From Lewinellaceae bacterium (GTDB taxonomy: Bacteria > Bacteroidota > Bacteroidia > Chitinophagales > Saprospiraceae): 64,000 bases of DNA. The notes below the pieces were generated by a model that saw only the letters and a list, made by a program, of their open reading frames with translations, had not been told where the DNA came from and did no database searches. This document shows, piece by piece, positions 43,229 through 52,036 of the stretch. The stretch's first letter is position 1, and each line of letters begins with the position of its first letter. The position numbers were made by a program, and so were the translations under genes. Where the stretch lies: positions 620,001 through 684,000 of the forward strand of contig JACJYI010000002.1 in the NCBI GenBank assembly GCA_020636225.1, in the 5' to 3' direction.

Positions 43229-45774
43229 TGCGTAATGACCACTGGAAGAATCGTTGATTTCCCTGGCGATTCGGTGATCCGCAGGTAATACATGCCAGTC
43301 CCGATCGAGGATACTGACATTTCGATCACCGCCCCATTGTGTGACGTGACCACCTGTCGACTGTGAATCCGGCCACTCAGGTCGATCAACTCAAGATCGA
43401 CCACAGATCCTGTGGGAACAGAACGACCGGAAGCCAATCGGATCACATCTGTTGCCGGATTAGTCACGATACGCCACGGGCTGACTTTGGGTTGGCTTGG
43501 CTCCACCGAGGTGTTGACCGGCTCCAGGAGCTCCTCCAGCGAGATCGTAAACATGGAGCGCGCATGGGTGCCGATCACCAGCGACTGACTTTCCGGTTGA
43601 TAGGCCATGTCGTACACCGGAATACCGGGCAATCCAATGCCGAATGGATACCAGTTCTCTCCGCCGTTGATCGTTGCAAAGACACCGGCATCCGTTCCGA
43701 CAATGATGACTGAGTCACCTGTCTGAGGGATCACGGCAAAGGTATTGATCCCGAGAGGTGGGAGATCACCCGCCAGGGATTGCCATGTCGCTCCCTGATC
43801 ATCCGAACGGTGAAAGTGGGAAATGAATTCGTTGTACCGATATCCTGAATGGCTGACAAAAAGGCGACCAGACTGCTCGACGCTTCCCTGACATTTAGTA
43901 ACATATCTGGCTGGCAATCCGGTACTTATATTTGACCAATCCAATCCGTCGTTGAGGGTCTGCCAGAGCCGGCCATCACCCGTACCGGCATAGATGACCC
44001 CGGGATCGACTGGCGACTCACCCATGGCCGTGATCACGTGCGTTCCGGGATGGAACTGATTCAAGGTATCCGTCAGCTGGGGACTGATCGGCTGCCATGC
44101 GGCGATAAATGCATCCGAGTTCCGGTACACCCGGTTGGTACCATGATACAGCGGATGGGGTGGATGCACACTGACAAAATAGGGCGCATCCCAACCTACC
44201 CGATCGTTCGGATCGATGCCCTCCGTGAAATCATCCCAACTGTTTCCGCCGTCCCAGGACATCACCAGGCCCCCGCCCTGCCACTCTGCATAGATGATCT
44301 CTGGAAAATCAGGATGGAAGGCAGGTTGAAATCCATCGCCACCGTAGATTCTTGTCCAATCCGCAGGATCTGACCATCCGGCTACTGTACCATTATCCTG
44401 AGCCCCACCAATCAATTGGGCAGGATCATGCGGATTCAGGCCAATACGATAGAACTGTGTTGCCGGAAATAGATCCAGATCTGTCCAATTCGTCCCTCCA
44501 TCCTGGCTGGTGTAGCAGCCACCGTCTGTGGCCAGATCAACGAATCCATCCGGATGGAAGCGCAGGTCGTGCTTGTCCGCATGGACATCAAAGACCCACC
44601 AGGGCGGAGTACTCCTCGACCAGGTCTCCCCGCCGTCCTGGGTACGCCACAGATCTACTCCCAAAAGAAAAATATCATTCGCATCCAGCGGATTCACGGC
44701 GATCTTTCCGAAATACCAGCCGAATCCACCCAGGGCATTTCCCGCCAGGCCATTCTCATCCTCATCGACGGGCACAGCCGACCAGGTATCCCCTTCATCA
44801 GCAGAGCTGTAAATCCCCCTGAGCTGCTGATTGGCACCGACAAACATGACAAAGACCTTCCCCTGGGAGAAGGCCAGTCCGGAACGGGAAAGCGGTCCAT
44901 CCGGCAGTCCATCCTGAATGACTTCCCAGGTATCCCCGCCATCGGTCGAGCGATACAATCTTGCCTGTGAGCCATTGACAATGGATTCAGCCTGGTTGCG
45001 GACACGATGCCATCCACAGGCAAAGACCAGATCCGGTTGATCGGGATGGATCAACACATCCGTGATCCCAGCTTCATCGGACAGGGTGAACACCTTCTCC
45101 CAGTCTGCTCCTCCATTGACAGAACGGTACAAACCCCGCTCGAGCCCCCTGCGCTGAGGAACGCCCATGCTCCCGACGAACAATGTGTCCGGATGGTCAG
45201 GATGAATGGCCATGGATGACAGGATACCGGCATCTTCCAATCCGATCACCTCCCAGGTTTCTCCATAGTCTTCACTTTTGAAGAGGCCCTGTCCCAGAAA
45301 GACATAGCTGGAGATATTCGGGTCACCCGTACCGGCATAGATCACAGCCGGATCCACCGGCGACCCTTCAATGAAGGAGATGCTCAGGGTTGACTGATCG
45401 TCAAAGACAGGATACCAGTTCTGTCCGCCGTCCGTTGACTTGTAGATCCCGCCTGCGGTCAACCCGGCCAGGATCAGTTCAGGTTGTTCAGGGTGCCGAA
45501 ACAGACTGTTCACCCGCCCACCGATATTGTCAGGACCCTGGTTGATCCATGTCTCCTCGAAACCGGGGGGCAAGTCGCCTCTTTGGGAGGCCATCTCCCT
45601 GCTCATCCGCACTGCCTGCAAAAACCCTTCCGCGCCACCCTCCAGATTCGGAAAGTTCTTGAGGAGATAATACTCCTCATGAGGACGCAACGGCGCCTGG
45701 CCCTTCTCATCCGAACCCTGGTTACAGGCAATGATCAGGGAAAGGCTGATCAGGATAAGCAACTGTTTGATCAT
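43225..45774 (-). CDS. BNR/Asp-box beta-propeller surface protein with T9SS sorting domain
   Basis: An 849-residue protein of the sortilin/VPS10-like propeller type. I count eleven Asp-box repeats (STDGGQNW, SEDYGETW, SVNGGADW, STDGGDTW, TQDGGETW, SDDQGATW and others) across residues ~90-740. The last ~80 residues form a type A sorting domain (IVTNPATDVIRL, LIDLSGRI, IGTGMYYLRI). The N-terminus (LSLIIAC) looks like a lipobox, an unusual combination with a sorting domain. No sialidase arginine triad is evident, so an enzyme activity is not supported. It is the last gene of the minus-strand lipB unit and its end overlaps the TIR/SDR gene. Confidence 0.87.
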   Translation of the reverse strand: MIKQLLILISLSLIIACNQGSDEKGQAPLRPHEEYYLLKNFPNLEGGAEGFLQAVRMSREMASQRGDLPPGFEETWINQGPDNIGGRVNSLFRHPEQPELILAGLTAGGIYKSTDGGQNWYPVFDDQSTLSISFIEGSPVDPAVIYAGTGDPNISSYVFLGQGLFKSEDYGETWEVIGLEDAGILSSMAIHPDHPDTLFVGSMGVPQRRGLERGLYRSVNGGADWEKVFTLSDEAGITDVLIHPDQPDLVFACGWHRVRNQAESIVNGSQARLYRSTDGGDTWEVIQDGLPDGPLSRSGLAFSQGKVFVMFVGANQQLRGIYSSADEGDTWSAVPVDEDENGLAGNALGGFGWYFGKIAVNPLDANDIFLLGVDLWRTQDGGETWSRSTPPWWVFDVHADKHDLRFHPDGFVDLATDGGCYTSQDGGTNWTDLDLFPATQFYRIGLNPHDPAQLIGGAQDNGTVAGWSDPADWTRIYGGDGFQPAFHPDFPEIIYAEWQGGGLVMSWDGGNSWDDFTEGIDPNDRVGWDAPYFVSVHPPHPLYHGTNRVYRNSDAFIAAWQPISPQLTDTLNQFHPGTHVITAMGESPVDPGVIYAGTGDGRLWQTLNDGLDWSNISTGLPARYVTKCQGSVEQSGRLFVSHSGYRYNEFISHFHRSDDQGATWQSLAGDLPPLGINTFAVIPQTGDSVIIVGTDAGVFATINGGENWYPFGIGLPGIPVYDMAYQPESQSLVIGTHARSMFTISLEELLEPVNTSVEPSQPKVSPWRIVTNPATDVIRLASGRSVPTGSVVDLELIDLSGRIHSRQVVTSHNGAVIEMSVSSIGTGMYYLRITESPGKSTILPVVITH

Positions 45775-45801
45775 GGTAGGCAGGTAAGGGGGTACAGTGA
45801 A

Positions 45802-46326
45802 TCAGTCAACAATGCCATTGATATAGTTTCTCAACTCCTGGGCCTGCTGTGGTTTGATCCGACCACTGAGGATCAGGCGAAGTTCACGGCGTTTCATGGC
45901 CTCATTGTAAAGATATTCTTCTTCTGAGGTCAACGGTTGCACTTCAGGAACAGGAACTGGTTTCTGCCGCTCGTCATCCAGGGCGACAAAGGTATAGTAG
46001 GCGTGGTTGCAGCGGCGGGTGTTTCCACCCTTGATATCCGTGGAGAATACCTCGACATAGATCTCCATGGAGGTAGAGAACGCTCTGGTCACCGAAGCCA
46101 CCATGGTGACCACTTCACCCATGTGGATAGGCAACTTGAAGGACACATGATCCACGGAAGCCGTCACCACATACCGCTCGCTGTGTTTCCCGGCACAGAT
46201 GCCGGCGGCAATATCCATCCAGCGCAGCAGATTGCCACCCATCAGGTTGCCCAACGGATTGGTGTCATTGGGCATGACCATCTGGGTCATCGTGGTCTTG
46301 GACTCGGAAACTTTCTTAGATTTCAT
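45802..46326 (-). CDS. Acyl-CoA thioesterase, hotdog fold
   Basis: A 174-residue protein of the YciA/BACH-type hotdog thioesterase family: MVMPNDTNPLGNLMGGNLLRWMD carries the conserved N-x-x-G...D catalytic segment, and ASVDHVSFKLPIHMGE the second conserved strand. It hydrolyses acyl-CoA esters in the cytoplasm. It follows the small unknown gene by 17 nt, in a unit with lipB, and so may share an acyl-group theme with it. Confidence 0.88.
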   Translation of the reverse strand: MKSKKVSESKTTMTQMVMPNDTNPLGNLMGGNLLRWMDIAAGICAGKHSERYVVTASVDHVSFKLPIHMGEVVTMVASVTRAFSTSMEIYVEVFSTDIKGGNTRRCNHAYYTFVALDDERQKPVPVPEVQPLTSEEEYLYNEAMKRRELRLILSGRIKPQQAQELRNYINGIVD

Positions 46327-46343
46327 TCGATTGATTCAGAAGA

Positions 46344-46754
46344 CTAAAGGATCAGAACCCCTTTTTTGTTCAGGATCGGAACGGTGGTAAGGTGTTCTTG
46401 TGCCAGGCTTCCCTCGACAAAGAGAAACCGCTTGTCGTACATATGGCCGTCCAGTGAAAAGCTGATCCAGTATTCATTGGTCAGTTGGGTCAATTCCGGC
46501 CGAACGATCTCCAGCCTGACCGCCATCTCGCCTTCGATGCGATCATAGAAATAGCGCAGTGTCGAGGACCGAAGCTCCTCTTCATCGGATTTCTTGTAAC
46601 CGCTTGAGGTGACCAGCACCTGATGGACCGGTTGATCCTTGAGGTTGATCAAAAAACACTCCCACTCCTGGCCATCCTCCTGGACCTCCAGCTCGGAAGG
46701 GACCATGGCCACTCCGAAATTGTCCACTTTACGGGTTTCGATATCTTTCAACAT
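46344..46754 (-). CDS. Conserved protein of unknown function
   Basis: A 136-residue cytoplasmic protein without signal peptide: DIETRKVDNFGVAMVPSELE, then a beta-rich domain with a hydrophobic C-terminus (VPILNKKGVLIL). I recall similar small proteins in Bacteroidota that were mislabelled as phenylalanyl-tRNA synthetase alpha; nothing here supports that activity. It lies 5 nt after lipB and 17 nt before the thioesterase gene, firmly inside the operon. Confidence 0.65.
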   Translation of the reverse strand: MLKDIETRKVDNFGVAMVPSELEVQEDGQEWECFLINLKDQPVHQVLVTSSGYKKSDEEELRSSTLRYFYDRIEGEMAVRLEIVRPELTQLTNEYWISFSLDGHMYDKRFLFVEGSLAQEHLTTVPILNKKGVLIL

Positions 46755-46759
46755 AGGTC

Positions 46760-47494
46760 TTAGTGATGATCTGTCAAATCACAATGAAAAACATGTGCAA
46801 AATGCACTTTTAAACGATCCTGAACCTCCTCCAGGTTCATGGATGCTCCCAGTTCATTTGCCATGGAGGTCACACCTTTATCGCGATCGTCGATCCCGCA
46901 GGGAACGATATGCCCAAAGTAACTCAGATCGGTGTTCACGTTGAAGGCAAACCCGTGCAAGGTAACCCACCGGCTGAGGTGGACGCCGATCGCACAGATC
47001 TTTCGATAGATCGGATGCCGGTCATCCGGTGGCAACCATACCCCCGTATAGCCCTCCAGTCGCTGTCCGGTCAACCCGTATTCTGCGATCACCCGGATGA
47101 TCACTTCTTCAAGTTCGCGAACATAACGATGAACATCGCGGTAGAAGTCTTCCAGGTCCAGGATCGGATAACCGACGATCTGTCCGGGACCATGGTAGGT
47201 GATATCCCCGCCTCGGTTGATCCGGAAGAATGTTGCTCCGACGCGATCCAACCCTTCTTCATCCAACAGCAGATGATCGGAATGACCGGATTTGCCCAGG
47301 GTATAGACATGCGGGTGCTCGCAGAGGATGAATTGGTGAGGAACAACAGGATCAGGAAAATGGACTTCCTGTCGCTTTCGGTCGATCAACAACCTGTGAA
47401 TACGGGTTTGGTCCTCCCAGGTGGTGGCATAGTCCACCAGTCCGAGTTCCTGAACTGTCACCTGCGGCCTGACATCGCCATGTTCCATGCTCAA
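46760..47494 (-). CDS. lipB: Octanoyltransferase LipB
   Basis: A 244-residue lipoyl(octanoyl) transferase. The family signature RGGDITYHGPGQ is present, as are the catalytic lysine in YRKICAIGVHLSRW and the catalytic cysteine in IVPCGI. It moves octanoyl from acyl carrier protein to lipoate-dependent enzymes such as the pyruvate dehydrogenase E2 subunit. LipA, which adds sulfur, is not in the window. Its start overlaps the FMN reductase stop by 4 nt. M1 or M3 may be the true start. Confidence 0.95.
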   Translation of the reverse strand: MSMEHGDVRPQVTVQELGLVDYATTWEDQTRIHRLLIDRKRQEVHFPDPVVPHQFILCEHPHVYTLGKSGHSDHLLLDEEGLDRVGATFFRINRGGDITYHGPGQIVGYPILDLEDFYRDVHRYVRELEEVIIRVIAEYGLTGQRLEGYTGVWLPPDDRHPIYRKICAIGVHLSRWVTLHGFAFNVNTDLSYFGHIVPCGIDDRDKGVTSMANELGASMNLEEVQDRLKVHFAHVFHCDLTDHH

Positions 47495-48030
47495 AATTGG
47501 TGAAAATCCTCCACCTGTTGGCGAATCGCCTGAAGGGTTGCCGGGTCATCGATCTGGTCATCCATGATCAGGCCTTTGATGCTGCTGACCGGAAGACGGT
47601 TGGGCATGACCGTAACATTCAGGTAATTGAGGATGCCGGTCAGATGATCCATTCCTCGCAGGTTACCAGCTCGTCCGGAGGATACCCCCAGAATGGCCGC
47701 TTTCTTTCCGGAGAAGGTCCTACCGTATTCCCGTACTGAACAGGCGTCCAGGAAGAATTTCAGAATGCCCGGAAAACTGCCATTGTATTCGGGGACAACG
47801 AAATAGAACTTCTCGGCCGGCAAGATGAACTGGTCTTGCAGATCTCTGACCTGGGGCGATTGGTCATCCTGAGCATAATCGCCTCCTACCAGCAGAGGGC
47901 CTTTCAGGATGCAAAGATCCAGCAACTCGATCGGTTCATCCGTCATTCCCTGGAACACTTGCTTGACATAATGGGCCAGCTTGATACTGTGATTCCCGTT
48001 CCGGTTGGTTCCAGAGATAATCGTGATCAT
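47491..48030 (-). CDS. NADPH-dependent FMN reductase family flavoprotein
   Basis: A 179-residue flavodoxin-fold protein: IISGTNRNGNHSIKLA binds the FMN phosphate, PEYNGSFPGILKFFLD the isoalloxazine side, and FSGKKAAILGVSSG follows, all as in the NADPH-dependent FMN reductase family (azoreductase, quinone or chromate reductases). Start 48030 gives MITIISGTNR; an in-frame ATG at 48051 is less likely. It is the first gene of the lipB unit and divergent from the UPF0173 gene. A near -7 box (AAccTTTG) lies just upstream on the minus strand. Confidence 0.87.
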   Translation of the reverse strand: MITIISGTNRNGNHSIKLAHYVKQVFQGMTDEPIELLDLCILKGPLLVGGDYAQDDQSPQVRDLQDQFILPAEKFYFVVPEYNGSFPGILKFFLDACSVREYGRTFSGKKAAILGVSSGRAGNLRGMDHLTGILNYLNVTVMPNRLPVSSIKGLIMDDQIDDPATLQAIRQQVEDFHQF

Positions 48031-48103
48031 ATCGACAAAGGTTGTGTGCATGGAATCCTTTCCATCCCACTTTTGTTCACTGAACGCTCCCTGTAGTTTT
48101 CCC

Positions 48104-48111
48104 TATCTTTG
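48104..48111 (+). promoter_or_regulatory. -7 box (TAtcTTTG) before the UPF0173 gene
   Basis: A full TAnnTTTG match 20 nt before the ATG at 48131, in a 100-bp divergent gap. It probably also drives parA, parB and the DUF5683 gene, which follow closely. Confidence 0.6.
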
Positions 48112-48130
48112 CCCTCCCAAGTCACAACTT

Positions 48131-48814
48131 ATGGAACTAACGAATTACGGCCATGCCTGCTTTGGTGTTCGCACCCGGGGAACGGACCTTTTGTTTGATC
48201 CATTCATCACCGGGAACCCACGGGCAACAGCCATTCAGATCGATCAAATCCCTGCTGACACCATCCTCATCACGCATGCCCATGGAGACCATGTGGCAGA
48301 TGTGGAGCAGATCGCCAATCGGACAGGTGCCGGACTGGTCAGCAACTTTGAGATCGTCACTTACTTCGAGAAAAAGGGCTTGAAAAGGCATCCGATGAAC
48401 ATTGGGGGAAAGGTAGAATTGCCCTGGGGCACTGTGAAATCTGTATCCGCCATCCACTCCAGTGTCTTTCCGGATGGTACGTATGGTGGTAATCCGGGAG
48501 GATTTGTGATCTGGAATGAAGAAGGATGTCTATATCACGCTGGCGACACGGCATTGACCTCTGACATGCAATTGCTGCCCCTGACCTGCCCGCCCCTGAC
48601 AGCTGCCATCCTGCCCATCGGTGATAATTTCACCATGGGGTGGCAGGATGCCATCGAAGCCGCCCGACTCATTGGATGCACCACCATCATCGGATGTCAC
48701 TATGACACCTTCGGGTATATTGAAATCGATCATCAGGCTGCAATAAACGGCTTTGCAAAGGCCGGCCTGAAGCTCCTTCTTCCCGCTATCGGGGAAACGA
48801 TCAGTCTAGCATAA
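48131..48814 (+). CDS. UPF0173 family metal-dependent hydrolase
   Basis: A 227-residue metallo-beta-lactamase-fold protein of the UPF0173/YtkL group: short N-terminus MELTNYGHACFGV, metal motif THAHGDH, later HAGDTAL and the C-terminal CHYDTF. Two metal ions are expected. The substrate is not established for the family. Start 48131 fits the promoter and the family. parA begins 3 nt after its stop. Confidence 0.9.
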   Translation: MELTNYGHACFGVRTRGTDLLFDPFITGNPRATAIQIDQIPADTILITHAHGDHVADVEQIANRTGAGLVSNFEIVTYFEKKGLKRHPMNIGGKVELPWGTVKSVSAIHSSVFPDGTYGGNPGGFVIWNEEGCLYHAGDTALTSDMQLLPLTCPPLTAAILPIGDNFTMGWQDAIEAARLIGCTTIIGCHYDTFGYIEIDHQAAINGFAKAGLKLLLPAIGETISLA

Positions 48815-48817
48815 CAC

Positions 48818-49615
48818 ATGGGAAAAATCATTGCCATAGCCAACCAGAAAGGGGGTGTGGGGAAGACCACCACCGCCATCAATCTTGCTGCCAGTCTGGC
48901 TGTCATGGAGTACAAGGTATTGCTGGTGGATGCCGATCCACAGGCCAATGCCACCTCCGGTGTGGGGGTTACCCTGACGGACGAGGACGCGCATATCTAT
49001 GATTGTCTGATCAATGATCATCCGGCGGCTGAAGCGATCGTATCTACCGAGACGCCTTACCTGGACCTCTTACCCGCCCACATTGATCTGGTCGGCGCAG
49101 AACTCGAACTCTCGAATCTCCCTGAACGCGAATTCCGCATCCGTGAAATGCTCAGGAGCGTGCGGGACAACTATGATTTCATCCTCATTGACTGCCTGCC
49201 TTCCCTCGGCCTGATCACCATCAATGCTCTGGCGGCAGCAGACAGTGTGCTGATTCCCGTCCAGTGTGAGATCTTTGCATTCGAAGGACTGAGCAAGCTG
49301 AAGAACACGATTCACCTGGTCAAGGCCGGATTGAATCCGAATCTGGATATCGAGGGCATCCTCCTGTCCATGTATGACCGGAGGTTGCGTCTGGCCAATA
49401 TCGTGGTGGAAGAGGTTCAGTCACACTCCACGGACCGGGTGTTCAATACCATCATTCACCGGAACAGCCGGGTATCCGAAGCCCCGAGCATGCACCAGCC
49501 GGTGATCCTGTATGATGCATCCTGCACCGGATCTGTCAATTTTATTAATCTGGCCAGGGAACTCCTAGAGAATAATTCCACATGGGTCAACAAGAAAAAG
49601 CCGGTCAAGGCCTGA
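48818..49615 (+). CDS. parA: Chromosome-partitioning ATPase ParA (Soj)
   Basis: A 265-residue ParA/MinD-type ATPase with the deviant Walker A KGGVGKTT near residue 11, then LLVDADPQANAT and a Walker B ILIDCLPSLG. It binds DNA in its ATP form and moves or segregates ParB-bound origins. It is followed by parB after 2 nt. Chromosomal type rather than plasmid, judging by length and neighbours. No parS-like 16-mer (TGTTTCACGTGAAACA) is seen in this window. Confidence 0.95.
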   Translation: MGKIIAIANQKGGVGKTTTAINLAASLAVMEYKVLLVDADPQANATSGVGVTLTDEDAHIYDCLINDHPAAEAIVSTETPYLDLLPAHIDLVGAELELSNLPEREFRIREMLRSVRDNYDFILIDCLPSLGLITINALAAADSVLIPVQCEIFAFEGLSKLKNTIHLVKAGLNPNLDIEGILLSMYDRRLRLANIVVEEVQSHSTDRVFNTIIHRNSRVSEAPSMHQPVILYDASCTGSVNFINLARELLENNSTWVNKKKPVKA

Positions 49616-49617
49616 AT

Positions 49618-50517
49618 ATGATCGATAAAAAAACAAGAAAGAAGGAAATCGGGAAAGGCATCCGAGCCCTGTTGGCCACGGTGGAACAGTCACCTGCCGA
49701 GGAAACCAAGGCCCAGGCCCAGAAGGAGCTCAGCAGTGAGATCAATGAAGTGCCCCTGGACCAGATCGTTGCCAACCCCTATCAACCCAGACAGGACTGG
49801 GACCCTTCTGAACTGGAGGACCTGGCCACATCCATTCGGGCCATGGGGATCATCCAACCGGTCACCCTGCGGGCGGTCGGTCCTGATGCCTATCAGTTGA
49901 TCAGTGGGGAACGTCGGTTTCGCGCATCCAAACTGGCCGGACTGACCAGCATACCTGCCTATGTGCGGACAGCCGGAGACCAGGAAATGCTGGAAATGGC
50001 CCTCGTGGAGAATATCCAGCGTACCGACCTGAATGCCATCGAGGTCGCGATCTCATACCAGCGATTGATCGAGGAATGTGACCTGACGCATGAGAGCCTT
50101 TCCGAGCGGGTGGGAAAAGACCGCAGCACCATCACCAATTATACACGCCTGCTCAAACTGCCTCCGGATATCCAGCACGCCCTGCGCAAGGGACAGATCA
50201 GCATGGGGCATGCACGTGCACTCGCGGGAAGCCACGATCTCCTCAAGCAACGGGCAGCCTTCCGGGAAACCATCAACAAAGGGTGGTCGGTCCGCCAGTT
50301 GGAGTCCTTCTTGCGTGGGAAGACTGAAACCTCCTCCTCTTCCGGCTCTACGACCGAAGGACTCAATCCAGCCTACCGGGACGTGGAGCGCCGGCTGGCC
50401 GCCCACTTCAGTGCCCGAGTACAGCTCGAACTGCAAAAGGATGGCAAGGGCAAGATCTCCATTGCCTATTCCGATGAAGACGATCTGAATCGGATCCTTG
50501 ACCTCATGGATATCTGA
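49618..50517 (+). CDS. parB: Chromosome-partitioning protein ParB (Spo0J)
   Basis: A 299-residue CTP-dependent DNA clamp: N-terminal basic leader (KKTRKKEIGKGIRALL, ParA contact), the CTPase region with NPYQPRQDW, SGERRFRA and VENIQRTDLNAIE, the helix-turn-helix SERVGKDRSTITNYTRLLKLP, and a C-terminal dimer domain (YRDVERRLAAHF). It loads at parS and slides along DNA. Start 49618 is preferred over 49582, which lies inside parA. Its stop shares one base with the DUF5683 start. Confidence 0.95.
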   Translation: MIDKKTRKKEIGKGIRALLATVEQSPAEETKAQAQKELSSEINEVPLDQIVANPYQPRQDWDPSELEDLATSIRAMGIIQPVTLRAVGPDAYQLISGERRFRASKLAGLTSIPAYVRTAGDQEMLEMALVENIQRTDLNAIEVAISYQRLIEECDLTHESLSERVGKDRSTITNYTRLLKLPPDIQHALRKGQISMGHARALAGSHDLLKQRAAFRETINKGWSVRQLESFLRGKTETSSSSGSTTEGLNPAYRDVERRLAAHFSARVQLELQKDGKGKISIAYSDEDDLNRILDLMDI

Positions 50518-51110
50518 TGAGACCCTGGCGAATCGCATTCATCGCTTTCCTTTTCTTCATCAGTCTGGCTGCACCAGCCCAAACCTCCTCTCCGGACACT
50601 GTTCAGCAGTTGTCCTCACGGAAGCGGTTGTTTGAACCGAATCCCAAACGGGCCGCCTTGTACGGCCTGATTCCCGGCGGAGGGCAGATCTATAACCGAA
50701 GATACTGGAAACTCCCTATCGTGTACGGAGCCATTGGGGGCTTGTATTACAATGCCTCGCTCAACCAGAAGGAATATCGCCGCTTCCGAAATGCCTATCA
50801 ATCCGAATTACAGGGCAATCCACATGAATTCTCCAACCTGAACCTGCCGGCCAATGTGCTGAAAAACTATCGGGACCTCTATCGGAAGAATATGGAAGAA
50901 AGCTACATTTTCATGTCGCTCACCTATCTCCTGTCCATTGCCGAGGCCTATGTGGATGCCCATTTGCGAAACTTTGACATCAATGAAGACCTCAGCGGGC
51001 GCATTCGGCCCAGCTGGATCGTCCAGGGACACCAGATCACCCCTGGCCTGGGTGTGTCCCTCCAGTGGAAGTCCAAAACAGTGAGCCCTGCAGACTTGGT
51101 CCTACCGTAA
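50517..51110 (+). CDS. DUF5683 family membrane/secreted protein
   Basis: A 197-residue protein with a signal peptide or first helix (FIAFLFFISLAAPAQ), then RAALYGLIPGGGQIYNRRYWKLPIVYGAIGG, the DUF5683 signature, and a second hydrophobic segment (MSLTYLLSIAEAYVDAHL). DUF5683 genes commonly follow parAB in Bacteroidota, before lipoprotein or dapB genes. The function is unknown. The end overlaps the convergent T9SS gene by 9 nt. Confidence 0.85.
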   Translation: MRPWRIAFIAFLFFISLAAPAQTSSPDTVQQLSSRKRLFEPNPKRAALYGLIPGGGQIYNRRYWKLPIVYGAIGGLYYNASLNQKEYRRFRNAYQSELQGNPHEFSNLNLPANVLKNYRDLYRKNMEESYIFMSLTYLLSIAEAYVDAHLRNFDINEDLSGRIRPSWIVQGHQITPGLGVSLQWKSKTVSPADLVLP

Positions 51111-51929
51111 TGTACTGATCAGGTTTCCTACTGCCCTTTTCCCATCGTCGGCGACCACCTGGTACACCCAATATCCCGCCGGCATTGCGCTCAGATCCAG
51201 AGGGATCTGTTGACGACCACCCGGTGCATACAAGTGCCAGGATCGAAAGACCCGACCTGTCAGATCCATAATGGTGATCTGGAGTTCGGCCCCACGTTGC
51301 AGCTCGATCTCCAGCAAGGACAGGGCGTCCACTGGATTGGGGACCACACGGGTTTGCAGCATTCCCTCTCCCGGTTCATCAACAGAGGTCGTACAGTTCG
51401 GGGAGTTCTCCTCATTGAGCTTGAGGTAATAGTGGCCGGGAAAAAGTTGGGGATTCGGAAAGGTCACCGGAATGGTCGCACCAGTGGCCGTTTTCAGATT
51501 GCCGACAAATTCCAGGTCATAGGTCCCCACAGGGTTGATCGGCAACGGCGTGCCCTGGATGATCACACACCCCAGCGAGCCAGCATCAAACAGACAGTTT
51601 GGCGGATTGCACTTGTAGGTCAGTCCGGACGGAAGGTTGCTGATGGCCCCTATCGTATCAATCCGGAAGTAATCGACCGGAATCGGGATGGGAATACCGG
51701 GAAACAGGACCGTATCCGGCACTTTCAAGGTCCAGGTGAATTCAAACTCCTGATTGATACAGGCTTCCTTGTCTATCCCGCCCATCGGGTTGTTCAGGGA
51801 GTCGTACGGTAAGGGAAACACGAATCCTGAAGAATCAATATACATCGAATCCGGCAGGCAGGCCTGCCCCTCGATCCGGCCAGAGAAGACCAGGATCATG
51901 ATCGTGAAAAGTAGTAGAGAACGTACCAT
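51102..51929 (-). CDS. Secreted protein with T9SS type A sorting domain
   Basis: A 275-residue protein: signal peptide (to ~22), a central beta-rich region of about 170 residues with four or more cysteines (QACLPDS, EACINQ, KCNPPNC, LGCVI) and no domain I recognise, and a type A sorting domain (VVPNPVDALSLLEI, IMDLTGRVFRS, MPAGYWVYQV). The central part includes LPSGLTYKCNPPNC, like the cysteine pattern of other Saprospiria surface proteins. Start 51929 begins the signal. A role at the cell surface is all that can be said. Confidence 0.8.
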   Translation of the reverse strand: MVRSLLLFTIMILVFSGRIEGQACLPDSMYIDSSGFVFPLPYDSLNNPMGGIDKEACINQEFEFTWTLKVPDTVLFPGIPIPIPVDYFRIDTIGAISNLPSGLTYKCNPPNCLFDAGSLGCVIIQGTPLPINPVGTYDLEFVGNLKTATGATIPVTFPNPQLFPGHYYLKLNEENSPNCTTSVDEPGEGMLQTRVVPNPVDALSLLEIELQRGAELQITIMDLTGRVFRSWHLYAPGGRQQIPLDLSAMPAGYWVYQVVADDGKRAVGNLISTLR

Positions 51930-51988
51930 AGCCAGAGAGTTTTCATGAAGATAGTGAACAGATGACGATTTCAGACAACATGTTCGGG

Positions 51989-52017
51989 TTGACCTTGTCC
52001 GGCAATACCTATATTTG
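51989..52017 (+). promoter_or_regulatory. Complete promoter for the third TonB receptor (TTG, 18 nt, TAtaTTTG)
   Basis: TTG at 51989-51991 and TATATTTG at 52010-52017 are separated by 18 nt, within the 17-23 known for Bacteroidota promoters. The ATG at 52037 follows 20 nt after the box. Confidence 0.7.
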
Positions 52018-52036
52018 AATATCAAGTCCAAGTGCT

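Noticed and set aside
48818..50517. Search for a parS site near parAB
   Set aside because: No sequence close to TGTTTCACGTGAAACA is visible here or elsewhere in the window. The CACGTG inside the SDR region (near 43010) has the wrong flanks.
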